Below are positions 9,231 to 22,290 of a DNA stretch of 64,000 nucleotides, piece after piece; position 1 is the first letter of the stretch, and each line of letters begins with the position of its first letter. The DNA is taken from positions 158,356,552-158,420,551 of the forward strand of contig CM041083.1 of assembly GCA_023079485.1 (NCBI GenBank), given 5' to 3'. A model generated the notes under the pieces. The model saw only the letters and a list, made by a program, of their open reading frames with translations. It was not told the DNA's origin and ran no database searches. The DNA is from Archilochus colubris. Lineage: Eukaryota > Chordata > Aves > Apodiformes > Trochilidae. The position numbers and the translations under genes were made by a program.

Positions 9231-11285
9231 TTTTGGTAATGTTAAGATTTCGAGTGTGCATTTAATCTCTTTTTTTTTTTTTTTTTTTTAAATAAGAATT
9301 CACTAACTGTTCCTTAGACATCCCCTCCCTTTCCCTGTTAAATTTTTGTCCTTTTGGCCCATCTCAAACCAAACTGGAAGACAGGAGGGAGTTTCAAAGA
9401 CACTTGTGTTACCACCCTTGCAATGAACACTGATGCCTGGGTGGAAAGGAGCTCCAGGCTACTGGCCCAGCTAAGAGAAATCTGAAGAACCTGTGGGTGC
9501 CTCAGCCCGTGCATTTGGCTAAGAGAAGGACAGCACTGCTGCCTCTTGTTGCCTTGGGGTGCACTAGGGATGTGAAGAAGTACTGGGGTTATATGATGGG
9601 GTAGAGGCTATGTGGAATATCTGTGTCCATCCATTCATACAGGAACTGCACCTTAAAAAAATGCAAATACTTTTCAGTGAAAATATTTTTTCTTTGCATT
9701 TCTAAGTATATATGGCTTTCTGGAAGTTCTTTGTGTTTCTTTACAGAAATAAAGTGTCAAATGTATGTCTGGCCAGTCTCAGGCTTTGTATGAGTTCCTT
9801 TCTCTCTCCTCCTCTGTGTTTCACTTCTCTGCCTCTCTGATATTTGGCTGTCCAGGAAGACAAAAAGGTTATGCAAAGGTTGCTCTTCTGTGAGACTTTT
9901 GTTTTTCCCAGGAGTTTTTTTTGTTTAGGTTTTGTTTTTTTTAAATGGGAAACCTGAGTAGAAACCTGCATCCCAGAGAAGATCTTGAGAAGGAGAAAGA
10001 ACTGAGGATGTAATTGCTTCCTCTGATTTGGGAAAGAAAATCACTACTTTCTTGCCCACCACAGAGGCCACTAGTCAATATTTCTTTTACCTTGCTATGC
10101 TTTCATACTTCATCACCTTCAGTGTGAAAGGCCTAAACCTCTTGGCTACGTTATCATACCATACCCTGTTAGGAAGAGAAAAGTACAGAGATCCTCAGGG
10201 AGCTGCTATTTGTAGAAAGAAGAGTTTTTTCTTGTCAGCTGGAGGATGGAAAGAACTGCTAAGTTACAAGAGGAGAGACACTTCAAATCTCACCTGAAAT
10301 GTATCTGATGATTCAAATCTCACCTGAAATTATTCTCTATCATCTGGCAAAAATGGGGAAGACTCCTTTTTTCCTCAGGAAAGAAAACCAAAACCAAAAC
10401 CAAAGAAACCCCAAAAACCAAGATGATGATATTTCCCATGATGTTCCCATGCCATTACTTCATCAAGGGACAGCAAGACAAGGACAGCAAGGGAGCTGAA
10501 ACATGTTCCTTCATCCCTTTGCATGTTTTCTTCCTACTGGAGAAAACTGCATCATCATGACCACTGTGGCCATGGTGCCCACTCAGTGGTCATGCTCTGC
10601 ATTATGCTAAGGACTAGATGCCTGTGAAATGTGCAGTTCTGATTTTCTTACTGAAAATAAGCACACAGTAAACATGACTCACAGCTCTTTCTTCTGGCTT
10701 GAAATCTGTGTGTGTTCCCCACGTGCTGAGAGAGGAAGGGTGTCTGGGAAATGGGTGCTGGCACTATCACACCCAACATCAGCAAAGATCCTGGGTGCTG
10801 CTTGCACAAGTCCATTCAGTCTTCTCATCCTGGCCCCATCCATTCCAGTGACCATGGAAACCTTCTTGACAATATAAAATAGGTTGTGCCTTCTCAGAGG
10901 GGTCTCATGCAAAGAGACCTCTCCTCCTCTCTCAGCTGAGATGGAAGAGGTTACAATGCTGTGAGGAGCTCTTGCCCATCAGTCCTTTTCCAGGCAGTTC
11001 ACTAACACCAGACTTTCCCCATCTGCACTGGGCGAGAAAGCATCTCATGATCAGGACTTGCACTCTGCACAGATGTACAATGACCCTGGTTAGGGTTTTC
11101 ACACAGAAAACCACCTGAACTTGTCCTTACAACCCTTTAAAATGGATTGGTAACGTTGCAGACAATCATTAGTGGCCAGCTGACAAAGGCTCATCCAAAT
11201 TCCTGCTCAGATCAGAAAAAGAGAGGCTCTGATCTGAGCTCCCATATCTGAGATGTTTTCTGTTTCATTCCAGAGAGAGAATGCG
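9231..11285. other. Distal part of arm A, no gene recognised
   Basis: A T-run lies at about 9270-9290. To about 9620 the match to arm B stays near 94%; from 9740 to 11285 it falls to about 80-85%. An open frame of 77 codons on the minus strand (10679-10912) has an open counterpart in arm B (29518-29751), but nothing identifies it as a gene. Confidence 0.6.
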
Positions 11286-11636
11286 TTGTTTTGTGGTTTT
11301 TTTGTTTGTTTGTTTTTTTTCAATGTGACCCAATAGTCCTAAAAAGGAAACAGTTTTAAAACAAAAAGTTCTTATTCATGTGAAAACTTAATGCCAACAA
11401 GTAAGGATATTAAAATATAGGGAGTCTATAGATCTCCATGAAATGAGGGAGGTGATGACATGTGGTAAAACGCACTGCTCCATGATGGAAGAAGAAGATT
11501 GGCACTGTCAGCCTCATACAAACACACATAGGAAGTGTGAGCATAGTTCCAGGGGCAAGAGGTATATAATAGTAGCTTTTATTATATTAACAGTTATAAT
11601 GATTTTTCTGTATAATTTGTTTTGAAATTATTTGAA
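11286..11636. other. AT-rich spacer start, no gene seen
   Basis: Beyond the arm boundary the sequence is T-rich then A-rich and leads into the CR1 element. No feature is recognised. Confidence 0.6.
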
Positions 11637-12814
11637 ACCCGTTCCAGCACGGGTTTAGGAAGGGCAGGACATGCCTGAACAACCTGATCTCCTTTTATGA
11701 TCAGGTGACCCGACTGGTAGATGAGGGGAAGGCTGTGGATGTGGTTTACCTGGACTTCAGGAAGGCCTCTGACACCGTCTCCCACAGCATCCTCCTGAAA
11801 AAACTATCAGCCCGTGGCTTGGACAGGAGCACCCTGTGCTGGGTTAAGAACTGGCTGGAGGGCCGGGCCCAGAGAGTGGTGCTGAATGGGGCTGCATCCA
11901 GTTGGCAGGCGGTCACTAGTGGTGTTCCCCAGGGATCAGTGTTGGGCCCGGTTCTGTTCAATATCTTCATTGATGATCTAGATGAGGGGATTGAGTCCAT
12001 CATCAGCAAATTCGCAGACGACACTAAGCTGGGGGGAAGTGTTGATCAACTGGAAGGCAGGAGGGCTCTACAGAGGGACCTGGACAGACTGGAGAGTTGG
12101 GCTGATTCCAATGGGATGAGGTTTAACACGGCCAAGTGCCGGGTCCTGCACTTTGGCCACAACAACCCCATGCAGCGCTACAGGCTGGGGACAGAGTGGC
12201 TGGAGAGCAGCCAGGCAGAAAGGGACCTGGGAGTCTGGATTGACAGGAAGCTGAACATGAGCCAGCAGTGTGCCCAGGTGGCCAAGAAAGCCAATGGCAT
12301 CCTTGCCTGTATCAGGAACAGCGTCGCCAGCAGGTCCAAGGAAGTGATTCTGCCCCTATACTCAGCCCTGGTGAGGCCACACCTCGAGTACTGTGGCCAG
12401 TTCTGGGCCCCCCAGTTCAGGAAGGATATCGAGGTCCTGGAGCAGGTCCAAAGGAGAGCAACCGGGCTGGTGAAGGGACTCAAGCACAGACCCTATGAGG
12501 AGAGGCTGAGAGAGCTGGGGCTATTCAGCCTGGAGAAGAGGAGGCTCAGGGGAGACCTCATCGCTGTCTACAACTACCTGAAAGGAGGTTGTAACCGGGT
12601 GGATGTTGGTCTCTTTTGCCAGACGACTTTCAACAAGACAAGAGGGCATGGTCTTAAGTTGTGCCAGGGGAAATTTAGGTTAGATATTAGAAAGAATTTC
12701 TTTACGGAGAGAGTGATCCGGCATTGGAATGGGCTGCCCAGGGAAGTAGTGGATTCTCCATCCCTGGACATATTTAAAAAGAGACTGGATGTGGCACTCA
12801 GTGCCATAGTCTAG
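11636..12814 (+). CDS. CR1 ORF2 C-terminal fragment (reverse transcriptase)
   Basis: The frame is open for 392 codons after a stop at 11633. It encodes the middle and end of CR1 ORF2p, which copies the element's RNA at a nicked target site. Visible motifs are [16 protein letters not shown], the [11 protein letters not shown] block and the catalytic FADDTKL. The endonuclease domain and the first part of the reverse transcriptase are missing, so the fragment cannot act on its own. There is no native start; the first ATG is at 11705. One visible departure is an S where the family usually has F (KASDTV). The lack of stops or frameshifts indicates a fairly young insertion. Confidence 0.9.
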   Translation, partial: NPFQHGFRKGRTCLNNLISFYDQVTRLVDEGKAVDVVYLDFRKASDTVSHSILLKKLSARGLDRSTLCWVKNWLEGRAQRVVLNGAASSWQAVTSGVPQGSVLGPVLFNIFIDDLDEGIESIISKFADDTKLGGSVDQLEGRRALQRDLDRLESWADSNGMRFNTAKCRVLHFGHNNPMQRYRLGTEWLESSQAERDLGVWIDRKLNMSQQCAQVAKKANGILACIRNSVASRSKEVILPLYSALVRPHLEYCGQFWAPQFRKDIEVLEQVQRRATGLVKGLKHRPYEERLRELGLFSLEKRRLRGDLIAVYNYLKGGCNRVDVGLFCQTTFNKTRGHGLKLCQGKFRLDIRKNFFTERVIRHWNGLPREVVDSPSLDIFKKRLDVALSAIV

Positions 12815-12903
12815 CAACCGCAACGGTGGTAAAAGGGTTGGACTCAATGATCTCTGAGGTCCCTTCCAACCCAGCCAATTCTATGATTCTATGATTCTAT
12901 GAA
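11637..12903 (+). mobile_element. CR1 LINE, 5'-truncated, with 3' tail
   Basis: The element begins inside the reverse transcriptase and runs to the CR1 3' end with tandem ATTCTATG-type octamers at 12881-12903. Such 5' truncation is typical of target-primed reverse transcription. It lies just inside the spacer and has no counterpart next to arm B. Confidence 0.95.
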
Positions 12904-13063
12904 TCATAGAATTGTAAAAAGGTTGGAAGGGACCTCTGGAGATCAACAAGTCCAACCCCCCTGCCAGAGCAGGATCACCTAGGGCAGGTGGGTTCTGAAA
13001 GTCTCCAGAGAAGGAGACTCCACAGCCTCTCTGGGCAGCCTGTGCCAGTGCTCTGTCACCCAC
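12903..13063 (-). mobile_element. CR1 3' fragment, minus strand, tail-to-tail with the previous CR1
   Basis: The reverse complement shows the CR1 3' end (CAGAGGTCCCTTCCAACC). It begins exactly where the tail of the plus-strand CR1 ends, so the two elements meet at their 3' tails. Confidence 0.9.
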
Positions 13064-14756
13064 ACCAGTGTTAATCATGTTTCCTGTTGATGTAACTGCA
13101 TGCAAGCAGTCTGTTTGGGATCTAACTTCAGCTTTCAAGCTTTATATCGTGTCATTTGTCTTACGCTTTACGAGTGTTTATTTGATTTGAAATGGCAACT
13201 TTCACATCTGCTTCTGCTATGGACATTTGGCATCTGTGCTAGTGCATGACAATTACAATCTTATGAGATTACTGTTTTATTATGCTGTATTTTTATGAAC
13301 TATTAAACCCCCACCTTGTTTAAATTAAACAGAGAAATTTAAATTTATTGTCTAAGAAGTGCTGTGTTTTTTTTTTTTATGTTATTTCTGCTCTCAGCAG
13401 TCAAGCTCAACTACCTAGGTCTGTATTTGGGGATTTTCATATTAAGAAGCATCTTTTGTTTCTTGGGGCAGGTCCACGGTGTTAAAAAATGTTCATTTTT
13501 TTACTCTAGCAGGTTTCCCCAATGTTCTCCTTTCCTTGTGATTCAGTGAGATTATCGAAGGTTTCCACAGGATGTATATGAGCCGTTTGCTACTTTTTGT
13601 GACCGAAAATTTTGGTTTTCTCTTTCTTATGTCTCTTGGGTCCTGCTGGCAACACTTGGGAGGCCTTTGCATTTCTTAATTGCAATGTGGGCTTATCCCC
13701 ACTAGGTGCTACCCTTCCTCCACTGTTTGTGAAGGACACCAGCGTTCTTGGATAAAGCTGGACAACTCGTAGATGCGCTGCCCAAGAGGCCAAAGAGGGA
13801 CTCACTGGTCATCCCATCGTGATGAAAATCTCTCTCTCAACAGTGACACAGCAAAAACGCTCCATCCTCCACCACCCCCTCAAGAAAAAAAACAAAACAA
13901 ACCAAACCACCCCAACTGTAACATCCAAACCCCAACATAAACTTCTGAAAATATTAAAAAAGAGTATCCGTTGTGTCCCAGCAGATGAAGCCTGCACTCA
14001 GCCAACACAAAGCTTGTTCTGGTAGGCAGGTAACAGCAAACGCTGGAAGCTGACTATGTTATCTGAGGGAGCTATTGCTCTGAAATCTCACAGTACTGCA
14101 CAGTCAAAGAAATTAATCTCCACAATTCTTGCCATAAAGCTTAGCCTGTCCATTAGACCAGATCTAATATTTAAGGTCCTTCATGGGGGTCATGCCGTCC
14201 AAGGCATTCTGTGGCTGTGTTTAATGGTATATGTACTAATAATTAACTGCTCTGACACAAAATAAGAACAAAACACTTATGACTGTGTTACACAACCCAG
14301 TGACTGACAAGTAAAAATAGTTGATAAATTTACTCACTGTAATACCTCCAGATGAAGTCCCATTCTCTTCACTGGAGACCAAATGGAAAGAGAACTACTA
14401 AAAAAACCCTGGTATTATTGTAAGCCCAGAAAATGAGAGCTGTCTCAGAGACAAGCACTGCAAGCTGGGTCTTTGCCCAGGATTGTTGAACAGTCTGTAT
14501 GAACAGTTCCTTCCCAGGAGAAGGTTCCTTCGTTGCTTTTTGAAGAGGAGTTTGGGTTCATCTTGCGCATTGGCACATAGGACACTGCAGTGGGAACAGC
14601 CTGCCTTGTACTCCTAAAGAAAGAACTGGGACAGTGGCCCAAAGCAGGTGCTTGTTACAGCTGTGTCATCCTCACCCCTATCCTGTGCATGGCTTTGGGC
14701 ATCATATGGTGCTTCACAGGAGGATGGTGGGTCCTACTCATCTGACCTCCCACCAG
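13064..14756. other. Spacer DNA, no gene recognised
   Basis: AT-rich sequence with homopolymer runs (T-run at 13367-13378, A-runs near 13885). Open frames are at most about 70 codons and resemble nothing known. Confidence 0.6.
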
Positions 14757-15990
14757 CTGAAAGGCAAGTGGAAGTAAAGCTCTGGAGAGCCAGTCTGAAG
14801 GACCAGCAAAACTTGGACATCTGTGAAGCTTCTGGAAACCTGAGCTGGAAAAACATTCATTAAGACCAGGTTTTAGGAAGTCTGGCCACAAATCTAACAG
14901 CTCAAGGCAAATAAAAGCTCAAGTCTCCTAAAGATGTTAGTGCTATTTCTGTTAGCCTACATTAATACTCACCCAGTGACAGGTAAATTAAGTTTAATTA
15001 GCAGATGAATTAAGCATCCCATTGTTTTATATGGGAGCATTTGCAGGAGTCGTGTGCTGGTAGGTACAATGTCTTCCACTGCAAATTCTGCTATGGATAC
15101 GCACCCGTAGAGCATGATATGATTTCATCTTCTGGGCGCACAGTTTAATCACAGGGCTCTTGATAGAAAGCCCACACTAGGGAAGTGGAATTTAAAATAC
15201 AAATATGTGGGAGGCTCTTGAGGTGGCTTCTTGCTAAGTATGGCTGGGAGCAGGGTGACGTGGGTGAAGATGCCACATCAAGAGACTGAAAGGTAGAAGT
15301 AATTCCATGAAATTGTCACCAGTGTACAACCACATGAAAATTTAATGTTTTTAGTTTGGTGAATTGACCCTGAAGGCAAGAAAACCAAAATTCCCTGTGT
15401 GCTAGCAGGTACCTCATGCTATTGTTTAAACGAGTAGCAAATCAACCTTAGTCAGGCTGATTTTATTTTCCCCTGGTCTTGCAGAATGCTTTCACCTTTC
15501 TTCCACTCTTTGGGGAAAAAAAAAAAGCAACAACCAAAATAAAAAAAACAAAACAAGAGGGAAACGAGCTGTTTATTACAAAATGTCAGCAAAACATCAG
15601 ATTAATCTACTCCTGTTCCTACACATGAAAATACTTCATGGTCAAAGTCCTGGCAACTGTCTTCCTCACATGGAAAAAAATAATGTTCTGCATCTTTGCT
15701 ACCCTACTTGAATTCTTGTTCCGATTATACTCTTGTAATTCCTGAGTGCTGAATGCCTCACCCCTCCCCCCCCCCCCCTCCTTCTTTAGACCCACAGTAT
15801 CTCCCTGTCAGCTCTCCCTCCCACACTGTTCTTCCTTGGCATTTCATCCCTTTTCAAAACATCTATTTCTCAACTCTCTCTCTTCCTTTTCTTTCTCTTC
15901 TTCCTCTTCTTCTCTTGGGCTAACTTAGCATGCCTTTTGAGAATGAACTTGCCTTTCCTTCCTCTTCTATTTTTCATTTTTTGAAGGGCT
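14757..15990 (+). repeat. KCTD12-upstream segment duplicated at 1-590
   Basis: The segment corresponds to the left edge of the window in the same orientation. Its first 60 bases are nearly identical to 1-60 and 15568-15960 is more diverged. It contains poly-C at about 15764-15778 and pyrimidine-rich DNA at 15840-15915. No coding signal. Confidence 0.8.
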
Positions 15991-16399
15991 TCTTACCCCC
16001 TGTCCCTGCATCTTTTGATTTCTACTTCGTGGACCCCTGCATTAGTGAATTTGAAGCAGGGTGGGACAAAGAGGGCATTTTTTTTACCCCTACAAAAGGA
16101 AGGCACTGGCAATTGTGTACTCTTGTCCTTTCAGCTGTTCTCTCGAGGAAGAAAGCACACTTGAACTCCCAGAGTAGAGCGACTGAGTACCTCGAGGCAG
16201 CAGCTCTTTACTGACACAGAAATGGAGATGAAATTCAAGCAAAAGCCTGAAGCGTAATTTAAACGCTCTCTACCAACGCATGTTAAATAGGCGCTTATGT
16301 TTCACGCAGATGCCGCTGTACCTAATTAATCCCAATTAAATCTGAGCGGTAAGGGTACCAAATTACACAGATATCCACGCACACTGGAGGAGCCAGGTT
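15991..16399. other. Transition into CpG island, nothing recognised
   Basis: AT-rich sequence shading into the GC-rich KCTD12 promoter region. No gene or repeat is recognised. Confidence 0.55.
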
Positions 16400-18475
<2,076 letters not shown>

Positions 18476-21400
18476 GCATCTGCCCAGCCCGTGGCGTGGG
18501 GATAAGGCGGTGGCCCCTGCACACCCTTGCACCCACGATCCCCTCTCAACCCGGAGGAAGGAGAACGTGGAGGAGGGCTGCGTGCCCCTGTGCTTTCCTC
18601 ACCCCGGTGCCTGCCTCCGTGCACAAGGTGGCTCAGCCCCCAGCACAGACCCCATCCCTCCTGCACGCACCTCCTGATGGCCCTGGGGACGGGAGGTCAC
18701 CATGTCGTGCCTCAGCCACCATGTCCCTCCCTGCTTGGCCACTGTCCCCTCAGCCACCGTATCCTGACTCGCACCATCATACTTCCTCCCGTGCCTCCCA
18801 GTAGCTGTGTCAGTAGCGAGGAAGGAGAGAGGTAGGGAGAGTAGCCAAATAGCCATCCTGGAAAGCATGCCTGTGTGCTCCAGCCCCTGCCTGTCCTTGC
18901 ATACAGGAGTTGAGGGATAGCTCTGCCAGGGCAAGGTGTTTTAGAAACCACCCATTTAAGACCTGAGAAAGTTTTTAGTTGCTTTGTATCAATTTATGTT
19001 GAAGATGGTGTGACATATGGCTGTCTTTCCTCATCCCCATACCTTTAAGCAGGATTTTGCCTTGTTGGCAGACCCATTATGTTCTGTCCCCCCACACTGT
19101 CCAAGTGATGCCTGTCTGTGTGAAGGACCATCACAGGGAAGTGATGCCTGACTGTGAGGGCTTGGTACTCTGGCTCATACTTCATCTGTAGACATGAGTA
19201 ATTTTGCAGGGGGCATGTGTGTGGCCCTTCATGACCGGTTGCATCCATCTCCCTTCTCTGCTCCCCATCTCTCTGAACACCCCTCTCCAAGCTGTTAAAC
19301 TGGACAAGGGCTTGCACAGCAGGCATGTAAGGCTGATGTGAAAAGGACAGGTTTCCTGGACAACCAACTGTGTGGAATATAAGATGTCCTCAGAGACACG
19401 TTTATTCACTGAAGAGGTAAAACAACAATGCTTTGAAAAATTCACAAGTGCTTGTGAATCGTAAGTTTCATGAGGCATGTGAAGTCCTTATAATTCTCTT
19501 GAGGTTACTGTCAATAATATACGTAGAAATTTGCATGCGTATTTCCCTGAAATACTCTCAAAATTATGGGGGAGTTGAAGCCAGGGCTGCCAGAGTTAAG
19601 GCAGAGCCTGCTTCCTGGGAATCTGACAACACCTAAGATGAGTTAATGCAGATAAAAGTGTAATCAAGAACACCCTGGTTGTTACATCTAACTTTTGTCA
19701 TGTTAGTTCTGTAAAATTGGATGCCAATAGAACTGATGCTGCAACCACTTTTCTAAAGAACCAGTTTCTTAGTTTTCATGGCAGTTCTGCTACTGGGGCA
19801 ATGACACTGCTGTGAGTTAAGTAACTGTTCTAGACAAACTTACTGCTTCTTAGGCAGGATTAAGCAACATCCTTACAAGAATAATGCCAACTTTCTTCAG
19901 GGGAATTTACCCCTTTTAAGCTGTATTTTTTTTGTGCTATCTTAACAGTCTTTTGTTCCCAGAGGAGGCAGCCGTAGCTTTCTGTGGAACAGACAATCCG
20001 AGCTGCAAGTTTTACAGTGGGGAAGACTAAGCAGCACTTTCTAACAAATTTATTGTTAGGGGTACAAAAGCACTTTCCTTTAAAGCCTGAACTTGATTTT
20101 AAAATCTGTATTCAGACCTTCACGGAAAAATATCTTAAATGTATCTGAAGTGTTGAAGAATTTAGTAATACGTATTGGAAGCGTAAAGTTGCATTTTTAA
20201 AACTCTCTACTAATAAGTTGTTATAACTCCAAATTTAGAAATACTGCTAGCATTTGTATTCTAACCAAAGAGCTTCACAATAGGCTTTTATTTTTGAAAC
20301 CTTAATTAATTTGAAAAGAACTGTAGATGCATATCTATTGAGTTTCAGTGCTCAGTCCCTGTGCTTACCACTTGGTCTTTCATTGAATGCATGCACAGCC
20401 ACATAAAGCTGAAAATAAATTGCACCACAATGGTTTTTCTTTTTTTTGTGTTTTTTTTGTTTGTTTTGTTGTTTTTTTCCTTTTGTTTTTATTTTTAATA
20501 CGAGCAAGATTGTTACTCAGAGTGATTAAACTGAGAATGTGCATAAGAAAGTGCTGGGTATTGTCCAGTTGTAGATAGTTCTTTGACAGAGTGTTTTTAA
20601 AAGGGGAGAAATGTATACCTGCCAAATTAGATGAGCAATAAGATAAAGTGAGTGGCCAATACACCTGAAGATGGGATAAACCTGTTTGTCCTATGCCTTA
20701 CTCTGAAATGATTTCTTTGTGCTTAACTTATTTATACCACAAGTGAAAAGATGTTGATCACAGCTACTAGGAGAATGATGACCGTCTTTTTCTAGTTTCT
20801 GTTAAGTAATTCTGAAGTATGTTTTTTAAAATTTTGTATAAAATCAGTTTTCAGTAAAGTGTTCAAATTCACTCTAGATAGTTTTCTTTTTTTAAAAATC
20901 TGGTAGCTTACTAAATCCATCATAGGACCTATGAGTAGGGGCAGTTTTAAATTGAATATGTGATTTAGTGTACATATATATACAGTATATAAACATTTTA
21001 CACGAATCATTTAGTTTTTTAATCATTTTAGTGCTACAGAATTTCGTAATATATCTAGCTGAGCATTTACATATGACGCTATGTACATAATATGGTAATG
21101 TTTTACTGGTTTCCTATACCTGTTTCTATGGAAAGAACTGAATGTAAATATCAGCTTGTAGAACTGAAATCAATCATGTATTTGCTTGAATGTGAATCAT
21201 TACTAAACTTCCAGGTGGCTGAACACATCTCTAAAACAAAGATTGCCTGTATTTTGATGAATGTTTGCCCATCCGTTTGCTGGCAGATGACCCAGAAGTT
21301 CTCATATTTTAAGTGAAAATAGATGTAATAAAAACATAAAGTAATTATTTTTTAATATTTGTGTTTGTGCTAACAACTCTAAGCATTATTAGTTTTAGGA

Positions 21401-22290
21401 AACAAGGCCCTTCATTTACTGATAGCTCTTTACATTTAGGTTTAAAGTGGTGGTGCCATAAATGTTAATAGTCATTTGATGATTTGCCACAGAAGTTGGT
21501 ATTTTTCTTAAACATTACTGAGTAATTTCAGTAAAATTTGTAAAAGGTAAAATTCCCAAGGCAAAGTCACAGAGATTTGCTGGTATCTTCTGTTGAGAGC
21601 TCAAAGAATGGATAAACATGATGACTCTGCTTACCTGTTGACATGCAAAAGGACCAAACTCTAAAGGGACAGCACTAGATCCCTGTATGCGTTTTGTAGC
21701 TGTTGTTCATAGTTCATGTATTTACAGATTAATGCAGTAGCCTTTACAAGTGCTATTAAAAAAAACAAAGGCAGTCTTCTTTTAATTAGAAGTTAAGGCA
21801 TAGGTCTTCTCAGTGATGCATATCATGGTGGGTGACTTTGCATATGTTTGATAGGATGCTTATATTTTTATACATGTAGATAACGAGCCACTTACTCATT
21901 TTCACATGTATAGCATTGAAAATAAAGATCCTCCTAAACCATCGCATTCCAAATTAAATTCTTGTTCTTTAAATATTACCTCAGTTGTGTGGTTTATGTG
22001 TTGTCCCTTTTTATACTTGGTAAAGGTGTTGCTAGCTTTGCCTCTCCACAGTATCATATTCATTCCTTCAGCAGAAACATTGAGGAAAGACGTGCACAGG
22101 AATCTCTAGTAACACCCATGACAAGATAAACAGAAATGTAAATTGCTCAGATTCTTAGTTACCTTTTTGTCACAGAGGATTTCTGTAGTACTGGTCAGTA
22201 TAAATCATTCCTCAGGAAACCTTAGCAATTAAACAGCTTAATTTGAATAACTCAGAATAGTTGAAATAAAATGTTGATGTAGGATATAAT
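18476..22290 (+). other. KCTD12: Probable long 3' UTR of KCTD12
   Basis: After the stop, GC-rich DNA gives way at about 18950 to AT-rich sequence. Known KCTD12 mRNAs have 3' UTRs of several kilobases. Candidate poly(A) signals AATAAA lie near 20409, 21328, 21919 and 22265. The end cannot be fixed from sequence alone. No interspersed repeat is recognised here, which fits transcribed, constrained DNA. Confidence 0.5.

Larger units (their letters stand above)
3010..11285 (+). repeat. Inverted repeat arm A (pairs with 29125-40970)
   Basis: Nearly the whole stretch matches the reverse complement of arm B. Anchor pairs are 3025/40970 (left limit), 4151/39847 (gene start), 8123/35910 (gene end), 9620/34350, 9750-9870/31500-31380, 10190-10370/31250-31090 and 11250/29150 (right limit). 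Identity is about 95% around the RhoGAP gene and falls to roughly 80-85% beyond 9640. Differences in transposon content are confined to arm B. Confidence 0.93.
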
